From Bondarzewia mesenterica (lineage: Eukaryota; Basidiomycota; Agaricomycetes; Russulales; Bondarzewiaceae), in assembly GCA_004802705.1 (NCBI GenBank), contig SGPL01000017.1, positions 1 through 64,000 of the forward strand: a stretch of DNA of 64,000 nt. Reading direction: 5' to 3'. Each line of letters opens with the position of its first letter. Positions within the stretch are counted from its first letter, which is position 1. The translations under genes and the position numbers were made by a program. The notes under the pieces are model-generated. The model was not told where the DNA came from and did no database searches. It was given only the letters and a program-made list of their open reading frames with translations. Positions 13,185 through 24,163 of this stretch are shown here, piece by piece.

Positions 13185-13551
13185 CGAACCTTCGTCGAGC
13201 CATCAAAACTTACTAGAATTTATTCCCTGACTTAACAGACGCATCCAAAAGCGTCTCGGACGCGTTAGATGCAAAGACGTCGTGCGGGAAGAACGGGTTT
13301 TGTTGGCGATTTTTTATCTAATTCAGCTCCTCCACCCATCTGCAAGTCCCTTCTCTGCAGAGCCTGAGGTGCAAGTAAGTAGTGAACATTTGAATGTTCG
13401 AGCTGAAGAGTCTTCAGCGATTCTGATTTCACTCGATTCGCTCGCGATAGCTGGTTTTGCGAGATCACCTGTGCTAGATATAGGAACATACTGGTGCGTC
13501 TGACAGACGTCTATTGCCTTTATTGTTGTTGAGTGTAACGTGTATATAGTT

Positions 13552-16138
13552 ATGGAGAAGCTCGAGAATGATCTCAAGCGCCGTGGCTCCACTTACTTCA
13601 ACGACCGCGTTGTGCGCATGACCCATCGCCCAGGTTATACGCCAGATGACAAGGGGAAAGTCTTCGAGGACCTTGGTACCACTGATTTCAAGAGAGACAA
13701 TAAGCGGGTTAAGAACACGTATGGGTCCCGTAACGGGAAGACCGGAATGTCATCCCCTGATGAGCTAGACTTTCTTTCAGAAAGTAGCGCGCCAGATCAC
13801 AATGCAGATGGCGGTACTTCTAAAAGGTCCAAGAATGCAAGGCCGTCGAAGGAGAATGCGAGAGAGGGTGTCGTAGTTGTGGATGGTAAAGCTCTCGACT
13901 ACCACCCTGACTATAAACCGAAGCCGAAGTTTCCCAACTTCAAGAAAAACAAGAAACCTTCGAACGCTAATTCCGGAGAGACATCAATGCTGAACAATCC
14001 CGAGATCCCGACCTGTGCTCTTTCCTCGAATCCACCCTCTCTGAATAGCGCATCATCATCATCACATGCAGTGCTTGCTCGACTCTCTGCCTCTAGAAAC
14101 GGCATGGCATACAAACCTCCAGCTAATCAACAGCCTTTTTCCAAAGCACGTTTCCGTGATTCATTGCTCGACAATACTACACCGACTTCTCGGCGGCTTC
14201 GCGAGCCTCAGGCCTTTCCTGGTGCTAAATTATCTCCTTTACAGGAACATGGTCAAGGCGAGGAGCGATCCAAGGAGAAGGGAGAGCAGAAAGAGGCGCC
14301 TTTCCCGATGTCGCTTTCACCGCCAACTTCCAATTCTTCTGTGCCCTTTCACAATTCCAGAACCTCCCATCGCTTCCAAGCAGACTCTGAAGGTCACGAA
14401 ACCGTTAAGGGACGCGCGGCGGCTTCAAGAGCTCGTTTCTTTCATTCCTCCTCTGACGACGACGATGACGAGGGGCTGAACCAGCCAACTCCTCGTGCGC
14501 GACCTGCTCCAAAGCGCATATATCTAGAAGTTCAAGCCTTCCCGGAACTACAGCCCCTTTCCAACTTGAAACCTAAGCACGGCCAACGTTCTGGATCGGA
14601 GGCAGAGACATTGCCTGCTCGAGGGAAGGACGCTACGGCCAAAAGCAAGAAGGCAAAGTCTATCAAGGTGGCACCTTTTCCCATTTCGTCGCCAGCCGCA
14701 TCTCCAGATACATCGCAACCACGCACAAAGACAGAAATTTTTCCTATGCTTTCTCCGCTCTCATCGCCTATGCATTCTTCTAGTTTGGAGCAAAGCAAAA
14801 GCATCTATGGGCACGACGACGACGACGAACTGGCTATCAGTAAGGATGACGAGGTCTTAACCCGCGGGGGACCGCGTCCATTTCCCATGGCTCTTAGCCA
14901 ATTGGAGAGCATTCGGACGATTCAGGATAGAGGTGAGGGTAGCAGCGGGGTGAACAAGCAATCAGCTAAGTTAGCTCTTCGTACAAATGCAGCCGACGAT
15001 GATTCTCGTAAGTCTGGTTCAAAAGAATGCTCCGCTCGCTCATTCATAAGATGTATGTACAGTATCTCTTGACCCAACCATTGATCCGTCCACATTGTGC
15101 CCGTATTGCGATGACCCTCTCCCTTCTTCACCCACCCCCATCCTCCAATCACTTCTTGTCACTGCGAAATGCAAGTCATACCCAGAACCTCGACCAGGCA
15201 ACCCGTACGGCCTGAAGGCGCCATTGGCCACGTTCGTATCAGTATGCCAACGGCATGAGTTCGAGACGTTGGATATCCCTCGTGCTGAGGCGCGTGGATG
15301 GCCTTCGAAGATTGATTTCAATAAGGTAAGGGAGAGGGTGGAAGGTATGGCAGGTATGCTGCGCAGGCTGGTGAGGAACAAGCGGAATGAAAGACAACAG
15401 AGCATATTTTGGAAGCAAGTTGCAGAGGAACTTCAAAGTCTTGGTTCGCGCGCGGTTGTTGGTGTGAAGGGTCAGTTCGATAATTTCGAGAAAACTCAAC
15501 CTGGATAGTGAGCATCCATTCCTCCGATAATCCGTTGTCTCATACTCACCTCCCTCGACTATACCGTAAATCGTGCATTAATTTTATTCCACAGCTATGG
15601 CGAACTAGGCTCAATGGTCATCCATCAAACACTCTACAGTCTATTTCCGCCTGCCTCTTTCGACGCAGATGGTATCGCACCGCTGACGCCCGCAGACTTC
15701 ATCAATCGTATCCTCGTACCAGAAGCAGCTCTTGCTCTCATCATGGAGGACACTGGCCAGAACAAGGAGCAGGCCACTCGAACTATGCGACAAAGCGCCA
15801 CGTACGGCGTCGCAATGTTCCCCGAGGGGGGGGATGGGGATGGGAAAGGTGTCGGCGCTGGAGCTGGAGAGGAGATCGTGAAGGAGCGTGCGCGGGCAAG
15901 GAGAAGGGAGCTTGAGGAAGAAGATAGAGTGGAAGAAAAGATGTTGAAGGAGCAAGAAGCTGGGAATCAACAGCATAGGAGAAAGAAGAAGGATGGCAGG
16001 CGGCACGACATCACCGAATATGGAACAGAGAAGGAACAGAACTCAGCTACGAAATTCAAAGCAAAGCGGAAGAAGCCTTGCCCATCCGGTACCGAGAGCG
16101 CAAGTGGAGATTGTACATCGCCTCGATCTCGCTACTAA
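13552..16138 (+). CDS. RTC4-like domain protein
   Basis: Three exons (13552-15007, 15063-15507, 15595-16138) join in phase to 814 codons. The first 485 residues are low-complexity, Ser/Pro/Lys-rich and probably disordered. The conserved part starts with LCPYCDDPLP at about residue 497 and continues with GNPYGLKAPL, VCQRHEFET, GWPSKIDFNKVRERV and YYGELGSMVIHQTLYSLFP to about residue 670. This is the RTC4-like domain, named after yeast Rtc4 (restriction of telomere capping), with its CxxC and CxxH putative metal ligands. The C-terminal 140 residues are very basic and Glu-rich. The molecular function of the domain is not settled; a nuclear role is suggested by the basic tail and by the yeast genetics. 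The start at 13552 is the first ATG of the long frame, and an upstream exon is possible. Confidence 0.8.
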
Positions 16139-16156
16139 CATCACGCCTCGAAAACA

Positions 16157-16663
16157 ATGAAGGCCGTGCGCGCTAGAGCTGGTGACGCCATTGCCTCCCA
16201 GTCGTCTTCCGTTGATGGAGAAGAAGACTCCGACACGTTAATTGCCTCCTCCCATCCTAGCGTTACAAGAAGCAAGGGCAGCGCTGCTACTTCGGAAGAT
16301 ACTGATGGGATAAACGTAGCATCGCCTCGAAGATTACGCCCGCGCCCACGTCCTTTCAAGAAGAGCAAGACGCTGTCCAGTGATAATGATCGCGAAACAG
16401 TCAGGGACGAACCAGCACGTAGGTTAGCGGCGAGGAGGGCGATGGACAGAGGCATACCATTAGCAGGAGAGGGAGCCGCTGCGTTGCCCAATAATTACTG
16501 TCCATTGCTCGTGGCGAGGAGAAGGGGTGCAAGTGTGACGTATGTTGTTCGATTTGTTTCTTGCGTGCTGTTTTTGGTGACGAGTTGTTGCTCTTACATT
16601 CAAGGTCAATTGAATAGCACCTCAGAGATGACGACTGGCGTTTCGGCATGGATGACTCTATAG
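16157..16663 (+). CDS. unresolved frame downstream of the RTC4-like gene
   Basis: An open frame begins 19 bp after the RTC4-like stop codon. The first 100 codons are basic/Ser-rich like the tail of that gene (PRRLRPRPRPFKKSK) and precede a plausible donor GTATGT near 16541. It could be a 3' exon reached by alternative splicing (a TACTAAC branch motif overlaps the RTC4-like stop) or a small separate gene. No family recognised. Confidence 0.3.
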   Translation: MKAVRARAGDAIASQSSSVDGEEDSDTLIASSHPSVTRSKGSAATSEDTDGINVASPRRLRPRPRPFKKSKTLSSDNDRETVRDEPARRLAARRAMDRGIPLAGEGAAALPNNYCPLLVARRRGASVTYVVRFVSCVLFLVTSCCSYIQGQLNSTSEMTTGVSAWMTL

Positions 16664-17333
16664 CAATGTCTTCCAGCGATGCAACGGAAGGCGGGTGTGT
16701 ATCTCTTCATGTTGTCCACCGCAGACGGAATGGTGGCCGTAATGCATCTAGTAACGCCTCGTCGCAGTCGTCGCAGTAGGTTTTTTGCGTCTTTGGACTG
16801 TATTACTCAGAATGTATCTCAGCGGACACACATCCACAGTGGTTCAGGCTAATGCTATCCTTCTCGTCCAATTGCATTAATAGTTCCGACTTTGGACGGC
16901 ATTCGAATGTAGCAATGTTACCGTATGAACACACCAAGTGCTTAATCTCTTCGACTTGTTTCACCGATGTCTGGTACCGATATTCACAGTATCCTTAAAG
17001 ACCATACTTAGCCTTTTAAGTTTACCACATATGCGAGCTTGAGCTCTACTTTTCATTATCATTGCCGCGACCTCGATCCGAACCGAATGAATATAGATGG
17101 GCGGAGACGACCCAAATATCAATTTACCCACAATTACCAGCCTGCAACTTGTAGGGATCCAACTTTTCATATCGATGATCCAAACCGTGCGCAAGCCTGA
17201 GGTCGTACTGCAGGAGCGCATTGTGTTGGCATTCTATATTTACGTATTCTCGATCAGCGTCAAGCTCAGTCGGAAACTTTACTCAAAGGATCTCTCACTC
17301 TCACACTCTATCCCATGCCTCTAAGTTTCAGTT
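16664..17333. other. gene-free stretch
   Basis: No credible coding sequence. It probably contains the promoter of the MYND gene. Confidence 0.4.
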
Positions 17334-18356
17334 ATGCAAAAGGTGTTCAAACCATTGTCTGACAAGTCGTCTCGCATCTCAGTCAAGTGTGGACACTGCA
17401 AGGCGGTGCCTAAGCCAGGCACGACCGCGTTCAAAAGATGCAGCGGGTGCAAGGACTAGTCTCCCAGTGGCAGGTTGTAGACACTTCCTTCAACCTTCGT
17501 ACCTCAGGATATCCGTGTCTGACGCAAGGACTCTTGGTGATGTAGCGCAAACTGCCAGATGCAAGGTTGGAAGATTCACAAGTACGTTCTTCCATCGCTC
17601 GTAGCAGTATTCGATAGTGAATGTGATTGCTGGGATGCTTCGCTATCGTGACAGACCACTCTGCAAAAACGTGCAGGAGAACCGAGAAACCACGCAAGTC
17701 AAAGACACCATTCGTGGGTTGTCAGATAATCAAAGCCTTCCGCCTCAGGAGATTTCAGAGAGATGCATTCATGGTCGTTCCAGAAGGCGATTTTTTCCGC
17801 TTTATTCGTGCAGGGTGGCAACACTCGTTTCGACTACGCAGCGCAGTACCTGAAGTTCGATTTGCGTTATCGTCCAGGCAACGACGGAAATCCCAGTACA
17901 GCTTTTACCGTCGAGAGTACAAGGTTCCTGCCGCTGAGCGAGATCAATCCCGAATCGGGTATAGGGCGCGCACTGGAGGCGGGGCGTCCCCTCCGGGAGA
18001 GGGACGCCGTTCGATGGCACGAGAAAAAGCCCGACACCTTCCTGGATTTCCTGCTTGCTATGTACACCATAGACGACTCCTACAGTTTGTGGACAGCAAT
18101 TCCGCAGACACATGTCGCTAAGGAGTTAAGCCCAGAGATCAGCCGGACCGGATGGCTCTTGGAACTACGGGAAACGGTCCGAAGGGGTACGGTCTTTCGA
18201 CAGACCAGTCCAGGAGACATCGCCTGGCATGCAGGGCAGATGGTAAAGAACGGGAAGCGGTGGTGTTGGCGACGCCTTGAGGTTGATGACCTCGCAGCTA
18301 TGGGTATGCGGAGAGCTGATGCGAAGTTGAGCCGCGAAATAGGACATTTGTTTTAA
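17334..18356 (+). pseudogene. MYND zinc-finger gene interrupted by a 67-bp insertion
   Basis: The first exon from ATG 17334 encodes KCGHCKAVP...FKRCSGCKD. After the inserted element the finger continues CSANCQMQGWKIHK (17542-17581). A GTACGT donor and an acceptor at 17654 then complete HKPLC, giving the C-x2-C ... C-x2-C ... C-x3-CQ-x3-W-x2-HK-x2-C order of MYND fingers. Removing the insertion with one copy of its 8-bp duplication restores frame, but the conserved Tyr before CSANC is a TGA. A splice from GT in the element (17459) to GATGTAG (17545) also keeps frame but loses one zinc Cys. Downstream, the frame 17763-18356 (FDYAAQYLKFDLRYRPGN ... GKRWCWRRLEVDDL) is uninterrupted but its link to the finger is unclear. 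Probably a recent pseudogene. Confidence 0.55.
17457..17523. mobile_element. 67-bp mini-element with 8-bp target duplication (copy 1)
   Basis: The sequence starts TAGTCTCCCA and ends TGTCTGAC, and is flanked by GCAAGGAC at 17449-17456 and 17524-17531. A second copy at 46508 shares both ends and the internal words GGCAG, TCAACCTT and CCTCAGGAT. It has no clear terminal inverted repeat. On the minus strand it reads GTCAGAC...GAGACTA, followed by the G of the duplication, so it has intron-like borders. It sits inside the MYND finger codons and introduces a TAG. Confidence 0.75.
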
Positions 18357-19095
18357 ATTTGTGGCGACTTAGGCGACTTACTATTAACAAGGTCAGCATC
18401 ACCTGCGCAGAATTGTCTGCACTCTGTGTGCTGACATTGTCACCAGAAGTGGGTCGAAGTACTAACAAACTCGTCGGATGCCATGCTACAGATCTCGATA
18501 CGCAGTGTGTTTCGTGAGTGTACCGACCTCTCCATTTGTTTGCACAGTGCGGAGCATTATAGTTGCCGATTGGACATTAAGACATGGATATGAGCTCTGC
18601 CATCGTTATTTTCGGGAGATTGGGTAGTGCTGAAGACCAACAAGATTGTGGAGTAAATGTCTGTGCATTGCGACTGAACCAGCTGCTAGTACTCACCCTC
18701 ACCTACAAAAACCAAACCGAAACGACGTCAAACTATTCAGCAAGCAGTTCATCAACTGATTGAGTCACACCACCGACGTGATGAATGCTGTAAGAGGTAG
18801 TCTGAGGTAGTGCCTGCGCTGATCAGGAGAAACAGGGAAGAAAATGCGGGAGAAGCGGTCACAAAAAATTCACAAGCATCTTGCAGTGTTGAAACATGAG
18901 GGTTTATGCGGTTCCAACGAATGTGCTTGATGATGGAATATTATCAGGTTGCACCAAGCAAAGGCTATGGTCAAGTCTTAGATTTTATTTCCTACTCGAT
19001 GCATGTCTCTGAGCGAGTCCTTTTCTAGACCGTGAGAACACGAACGCCCTTGTGATTGAATAACTCTCAGTTCTAATATCCAACTGTACAGAACC
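18357..19095. other. gene-free stretch upstream of the sirtuin
   Basis: No credible frame; promoter of the sirtuin presumably at its right end. Confidence 0.4.
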
Positions 19096-21707
19096 ATGAG
19101 CCCTCCGGACCCACATATTGTACCAACATCACCACCTTCCCCAATTTACCACATACCATACTACCAGAGTCTTTCCAGAAAGCGGCGCTTGGCGATTTAT
19201 CGGGCCCAAGTCAACATTTTTATAAGCGCATCCGAGGTCGTAGACATAGACGAAGATATCTTGCAGGATATTCTGGAAGGATTTGACGATCCCCAATATG
19301 ACATAGAAACGGTAAGCGATGACACCTCAGCCGAGGACAATGAAGCGTCGACGGATCCCGACGTCGCATTCGACTTCCTATACGGTGGTGAAGGTATGTC
19401 GCCTTCTAACTAGATAACGTTTACTGCCGTGCTCCTGGATGGACCCTGATGCGCATCTTTTCTCAGAAATCTCGGCTGCTCGATGGTCAAAAGCCGAGGT
19501 CAAACGAATGCTCTACTATCTCAAGGAACGGGGTGAGTAGGCTGCGTCTAGTCACATGACAAAAAAAAAATCCTCACTTTCGGTAGGCATGGCTTCGTTC
19601 ATCAAGGAATACATGTTGCTGCGTAAGATTCCTATCTTTGAGCTTCTATTAGCATTTGGGGTAGTACTCGTAAGTTGCTGTCATCAACAAATCAGACTGT
19701 TCTTTGTAAGTTTCTCTGGCAGTGTACAGAACTTCAAAGCAAGCAGCCGAAGACACTATTATACTTCCTCAAGGTTGCCCTCTCAAGAGAGTAAGTGCTT
19801 TTTTGTTGAGCTGTTATGTCGTCGTCAGCATCCTGATCTTTCTGCATCATTAACAGGCTTCAGTTACGCGAAAAGCTTCCCCAGTACAATACCATAGACG
19901 ATGCTGTCAACCTGATCAAATCTTCCCGACGTATACTAATTCTCACTGGTGCAGGCATCAGTGCGTCATTATCTCTATATAATCCGGTTCCATTACCCTC
20001 CAACTATCAAATTTCATCACAACAGGCGTCTCCTGCGGCATTCCTGACTTTCGGTCAGAAAATGGATTATATGCAACGTTGAAAGATCAGGGAGAGTACG
20101 ATCTAGATGACCCTCAGCAGATGTTAGTCACTTATATCCCCAGAGTTTCCTAGCTGAGCTTGCTCCACTTTGAAAACAGGTTTGACATACATTATTTTCG
20201 AGAGAACCCCTCTGGTCAGTATATAAGAAATTTTTTTCTTGTCTTGGTATTCAAAATCAAAGCTGCTCATTTTAGTATTTTAGTATGTGTCTTTCAATGG
20301 ACTGCCAGCCTCTTGTTGACCTTATATACACCGCAGTTCCTTCGCAAAACAAATATACCCCTCAAATTTTATACCCTCACCGTGTCATCGCTTTATCAAG
20401 TTAGTCGAAGACAAGGGAAAGGTGTGTATTGTGTACGAACCGTATTCATTTAAAATTTACTCAGATTCTTTGCAGCTATTGCGCGTATGTGGTCCTTATC
20501 TGCTCAGGACTCCCTGCACCACTGAGATGCCCGCTTCAATCATAGAATTACACGCAAAACATCGACACTCTCGAAACTCTGGCGGGAGTGCAGAATGTCC
20601 TTCAGTGTCACGGCTCCTTTGCAACCGCATCATGTCTGCAATGCCGCGTCCGCGTCCCGGGCAACGAGATCGAGACTGAAATTCTGAAGGGAGATGTTCC
20701 GCTTTGCAAGACCTGTGACTTGCTCAATAGAAGGGCTGGTCGTCCTCGTAAACGCAAAGGCAAGCGGCGCGGTCAGGATGACGATGACGATGACGATGAG
20801 CCTGGCTATCCGCCATGGATCATGAAGGTAGGCCAATATTTGATCTCAGGCTCTCAGCCGTGCACCTTCGAAGACGAATAGTGACTAACTTTACCTTTTT
20901 TTGTTCAAAATATGTAGCCTGATATCACATTTTTCGGCGAGAAGCTCACAGACGATTTCGATAATTCCTTGAGCGAAGACAGGGAGAAGGTCGATCTGCT
21001 CATTGTGATAGGCACGTCGCTCAAGGTCTCCCCGGTTTCCGAGATCCTCAGTAAGACCTCGTCAAATTATTCTACCTGCAGTCGTGCTGAACTTGATTTA
21101 TCAGCAAATATGCCACATTCTGTACCACAGGTAGGATTGATAGCCCTACGTACTGACAAGATCTGATGTGTTTGATGGCCTACCAGATTCTCATCAACAA
21201 GACGCCGATCAAACATATTAACCCCGACGTACGTTCTCGCATCCCATACGCGATATTCTAATCTCAGTCTATTTTTGTTAGATTGTTCTACTGGGCAACG
21301 CAGATCCTATCATTGAACACCTCTGCTCGCAGCTCAACTGGTCCCTGCCACCTGCTCCTCAACAAAACACACTTATCCGTGGCACAAGGCACTTGCAATC
21401 GCCGACTATGCCTTTGGGGGGCAGGAAACGTCCTTCGGAACCATTGGCATCACAACCTCGCCGCGTCGGGAACAGGTACGTACGCTGATATCGCTTCGAC
21501 GTTACGTTTAGCTGATGTTGAACTTCCAGCCATGTTTGGTTATTTGAAGGTGCGGAAGGTGGAAAGTGGCTGCAACAATTTGAGGCTTCACAAGCAGACG
21601 TTGAAGAGCCCATCACCGGTTCCTCGTCCTCGTCCTCGTCGTCTTCGTTTGATCAGACTCAGCCTACAAACGGACTGCGTGTGCCGAAGAAGCCTCGCAT
21701 GCAGTGA
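19096..21707 (+). CDS. NAD-dependent protein deacetylase (nuclear SIR2/HST1-type sirtuin)
   Basis: Sixteen exons join in phase to 568 residues: 19096-19393, 19467-19532, 19587-19669, 19723-19790, 19857-19960, 20026-20122, 20180-20214, 20276-20282, 20337-20421, 20476-20484, 20546-20827, 20918-21050, 21105-21130, 21187-21228, 21282-21475, 21530-21707. The catalytic core is complete: GAGIS and CGIPDFRS (NAD-binding), TQNID, catalytic His in QCHGSF, a zinc ribbon C-x2-C...C-x2-C (SCLQC, CKTC) with an Asp-rich insert, GTSLKV and LLGNADPI. The acidic N-terminal region of about 200 residues and the IYxxNF-type helical segment resemble Sir2/Hst1/SIRT1 enzymes, which remove acetyl groups from histones and use NAD. 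Exons of 7 and 9 nt are required to keep both motif and frame. The start ATG has a good context (ACCATGA). Confidence 0.92.
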
Positions 21708-21746
21708 TCAAGGCGTGAAGTGTCTTGGTGCTCTTGCAGGCGGAGT

Positions 21747-23399
21747 TTAACGGCGCAGGCGTAAGCGGAAGGCGTTCTTGGATGCGCGCGAGAGCGGGTC
21801 AAGGTAGTCCTCGTAGAAACCGACAACGAACTCTTCCGCTTTGAACCCAAACCGGTTATACAATAACTGCCAGAAGGTTCGCACGAGTTCGGGTTGTAAA
21901 ATAATTCTTTTGGGTCAAAGGCTGGGTATGAGACGTACCATAGCCGGGTTGTTGGCCGAGACGTGTAGCGTCAGGTCTTTTTTCGGGTTGCGGGTAATGA
22001 GATGGTAGAGCATTGATCTAAAGGCGGTTAAGAATAGTTTGGGATAGTTATTTATCGCGTATTACAATTCTGTCATTGCTTGCTTGGTTTTAAACTGGAG
22101 GCAAGCACTCACGTGGCAATCTGAGCATTGTCCCAGCCAGCGCGAACGGCGAGGTAAGTGATATAGGTCTCTTGAGGAGAGCTAAGGAATGCACAGCCGA
22201 CGACTAGATGCTTGTATGTCGCTATGATAGTTGCTTGCGAGGGACCATATTGTAGGGAGTCAGTGACTGTCGGCGCTCTTTCAGTCAAATCTTACACATG
22301 TAAAGTAAGTAGAAGACAGACCATCAATGCCAGCCCAAAATGAACGATGCAGGAGATCGTGAATCTGAGGTAGCTGCTCAGGGCGCAATGTGACATAATT
22401 AATCGGTGCAGTGGTCTCGTCCGCCTGCTCTCTGTCTGGACTGTGACAGTCATTTGAGACGAAACCTCGGTGCCTTTTTTCAAAAGTCAAAAGGAAAAGA
22501 AAGCGTACAATCTGATGGCATGATGTGCACGGATGTCGTCCATTAACTCCATCCATGGTGCCCGTGTCTCCCAGTCCACAGCGACGGCATTCGTCACGTT
22601 GCCAAGGTTTGAATAGTGCCCACCACTCAATCGTGATAGGAAAGAAGACTCGAAGGGAGTGGTTTTGATAGCGTACAGAGCATCAAGGGTCTGCGGATTC
22701 GGCGTCGGCAGGCGGCGGGTGAGGGGTAGTGCGGTGAGCGTAGACGATAGAGGAGGTCGAAGAGCGGGACAAGTGAGAGCGTGTTCACGGCGTATCTAGG
22801 AGACGGAATACGGATCAATGCAGCACGAAGTTCACAGGATATCAGCCTACGCGTTGGAGTTTGAGCTTGCGGAGGATGAGGGCTTCTATTGAAGTCAGCC
22901 CTTCCTCCGAGGCGATGCGCTTTGTATCAAGCCGTCCGATGAACGCTTCCTCTTCTTGGGGAGAAAGCAGCATGATCGGCCGACCCTGTAAGTGGACGGA
23001 ATAGGCTCTTGAGTTCATGAGCAGGCCTCAAAGTCGATGCACGCGTACACATTCATCCCTCTCGCTCTTTCTCTCTAGCTCATCCCTCACTGGAAGATAC
23101 TCTGGTAAAATGGTTGCCATGAAGTGGTCAAAGAAGGTGTCTTCAGCGTCTTCAGAGGCATAGCGGAAGGTAAGAGCATCGAGCAATGGTTGAATCGCCT
23201 GCGTCGACTGCGGGGATGAGGGAGAAGATTCCTGTTTGATTGCTCTCGTTGCTGCAGTCTTTCTGCGCTTGGTTCTTGTTTTGCGTCTCTATAAGACATT
23301 GTCAGCAGCGTACCGTACCAGAATGAGACAGAGTCATACGGTACGTATTTCAATGTATGTTTCGTCGTCAGAATCTTCAATGTCGGATCCTACAGCCAT
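21747..23399 (-). CDS. KAT14/CSRP2BP-like GNAT acetyltransferase
   Basis: Eight exons on the minus strand (23340-23399, 23049-23288, 22851-22985, 22509-22795, 22322-22473, 22113-22266, 21939-22017, 21747-21866) join in phase to 408 residues. The C-terminal half is a GNAT fold with TLRPEQLPQIHDLLHRSFW, QATIIATYKHLVVGCAFLSS, PQETYITYLAVRAGWDNAQIA (acetyl-CoA loop region) and LYNRFGFKAEEFVVGFYEDY. This is the pattern of CSRP2BP/KAT14, a subunit of the metazoan ATAC histone-acetylation complex, and of its fungal relatives. The N terminus starts with an acidic stretch, then Lys/Arg-rich residues. It converges on the sirtuin with 39 bp between stop codons. Confidence 0.85.
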
Positions 23400-24163
23400 T
23401 CCGTCACCCCCTTTCAAATATGAATGAGGTCAGACTAAAAAGAAGAACAGTTGGGTCGGGATCCCCAGCATACACGGTTGTAGGCTCTTGTAGCACTGAA
23501 ATAAAGCACGTAAAACGGTGAAACGTGATGTAATTGGCCGACTGCTACAAATGTAGCTCGGGTTACGTAAAATACATGACCTCGTCGACTCGTACGGAGT
23601 GAAATAAAATTGGATACTTGAAAACGAAGCAGAAAGAGACAGAAATGGAGCAGAAAGAACGTAATTGAAAACAAAGCAGAAAGAAACAAAGCAGAAAGGA
23701 AATGAGAAGACTGCAATGTATGTCGTATCACGTAAACAATATATGATCTCGCTGCAGTCTAGACAATGTCGCCACATCACCAACAACGCTCATTAATAAA
23801 TTATCTGCAGTAAAGCAAGATTGTACTTAGAGCAAAACGCAGGGTATAAATCGTAGAGCTACATAAGGTAGTGCACAACAGGGAGAAATAGCCAACACCA
23901 AGATGCCGAAGACGGAACAGCGTACAATGGCGTCCATCTATACACTGAAAAAGGGAAAGTGGGAGATGGGCAAAGAGAATAAGATCAGCGAGCACGGGAA
24001 AGAGCGGGAGGATATAAGCTCTTGTAAACCAAGAAAGGAACGACCACAAAATGTCGATGGAAACCCCGACAGAAGAATAAGTCATGTGCGGCATCCACAG
24101 AGAGAAACAGGATGCGCGCAAATTGAAGGAAATATTGAGGATAGCGAATGTGCTGCGACCAGC
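23400..24163. other. intergenic stretch with purine-rich repeats
   Basis: No credible gene. At about 23623-23711 the words AGCAGAAAG / ACAGAAA recur four to five times, a degenerate purine tandem. It separates two genes transcribed in the same (minus) direction, so it should contain the KAT14-like promoter. Confidence 0.45.
23623..23711. repeat. degenerate GCAGAAAG repeat
   Basis: Four or five copies of (A)GCAGAAAG or ACAGAAA in about 90 bp, strongly purine-biased on the plus strand (polypyrimidine in the direction of the downstream KAT14-like gene). Confidence 0.6.
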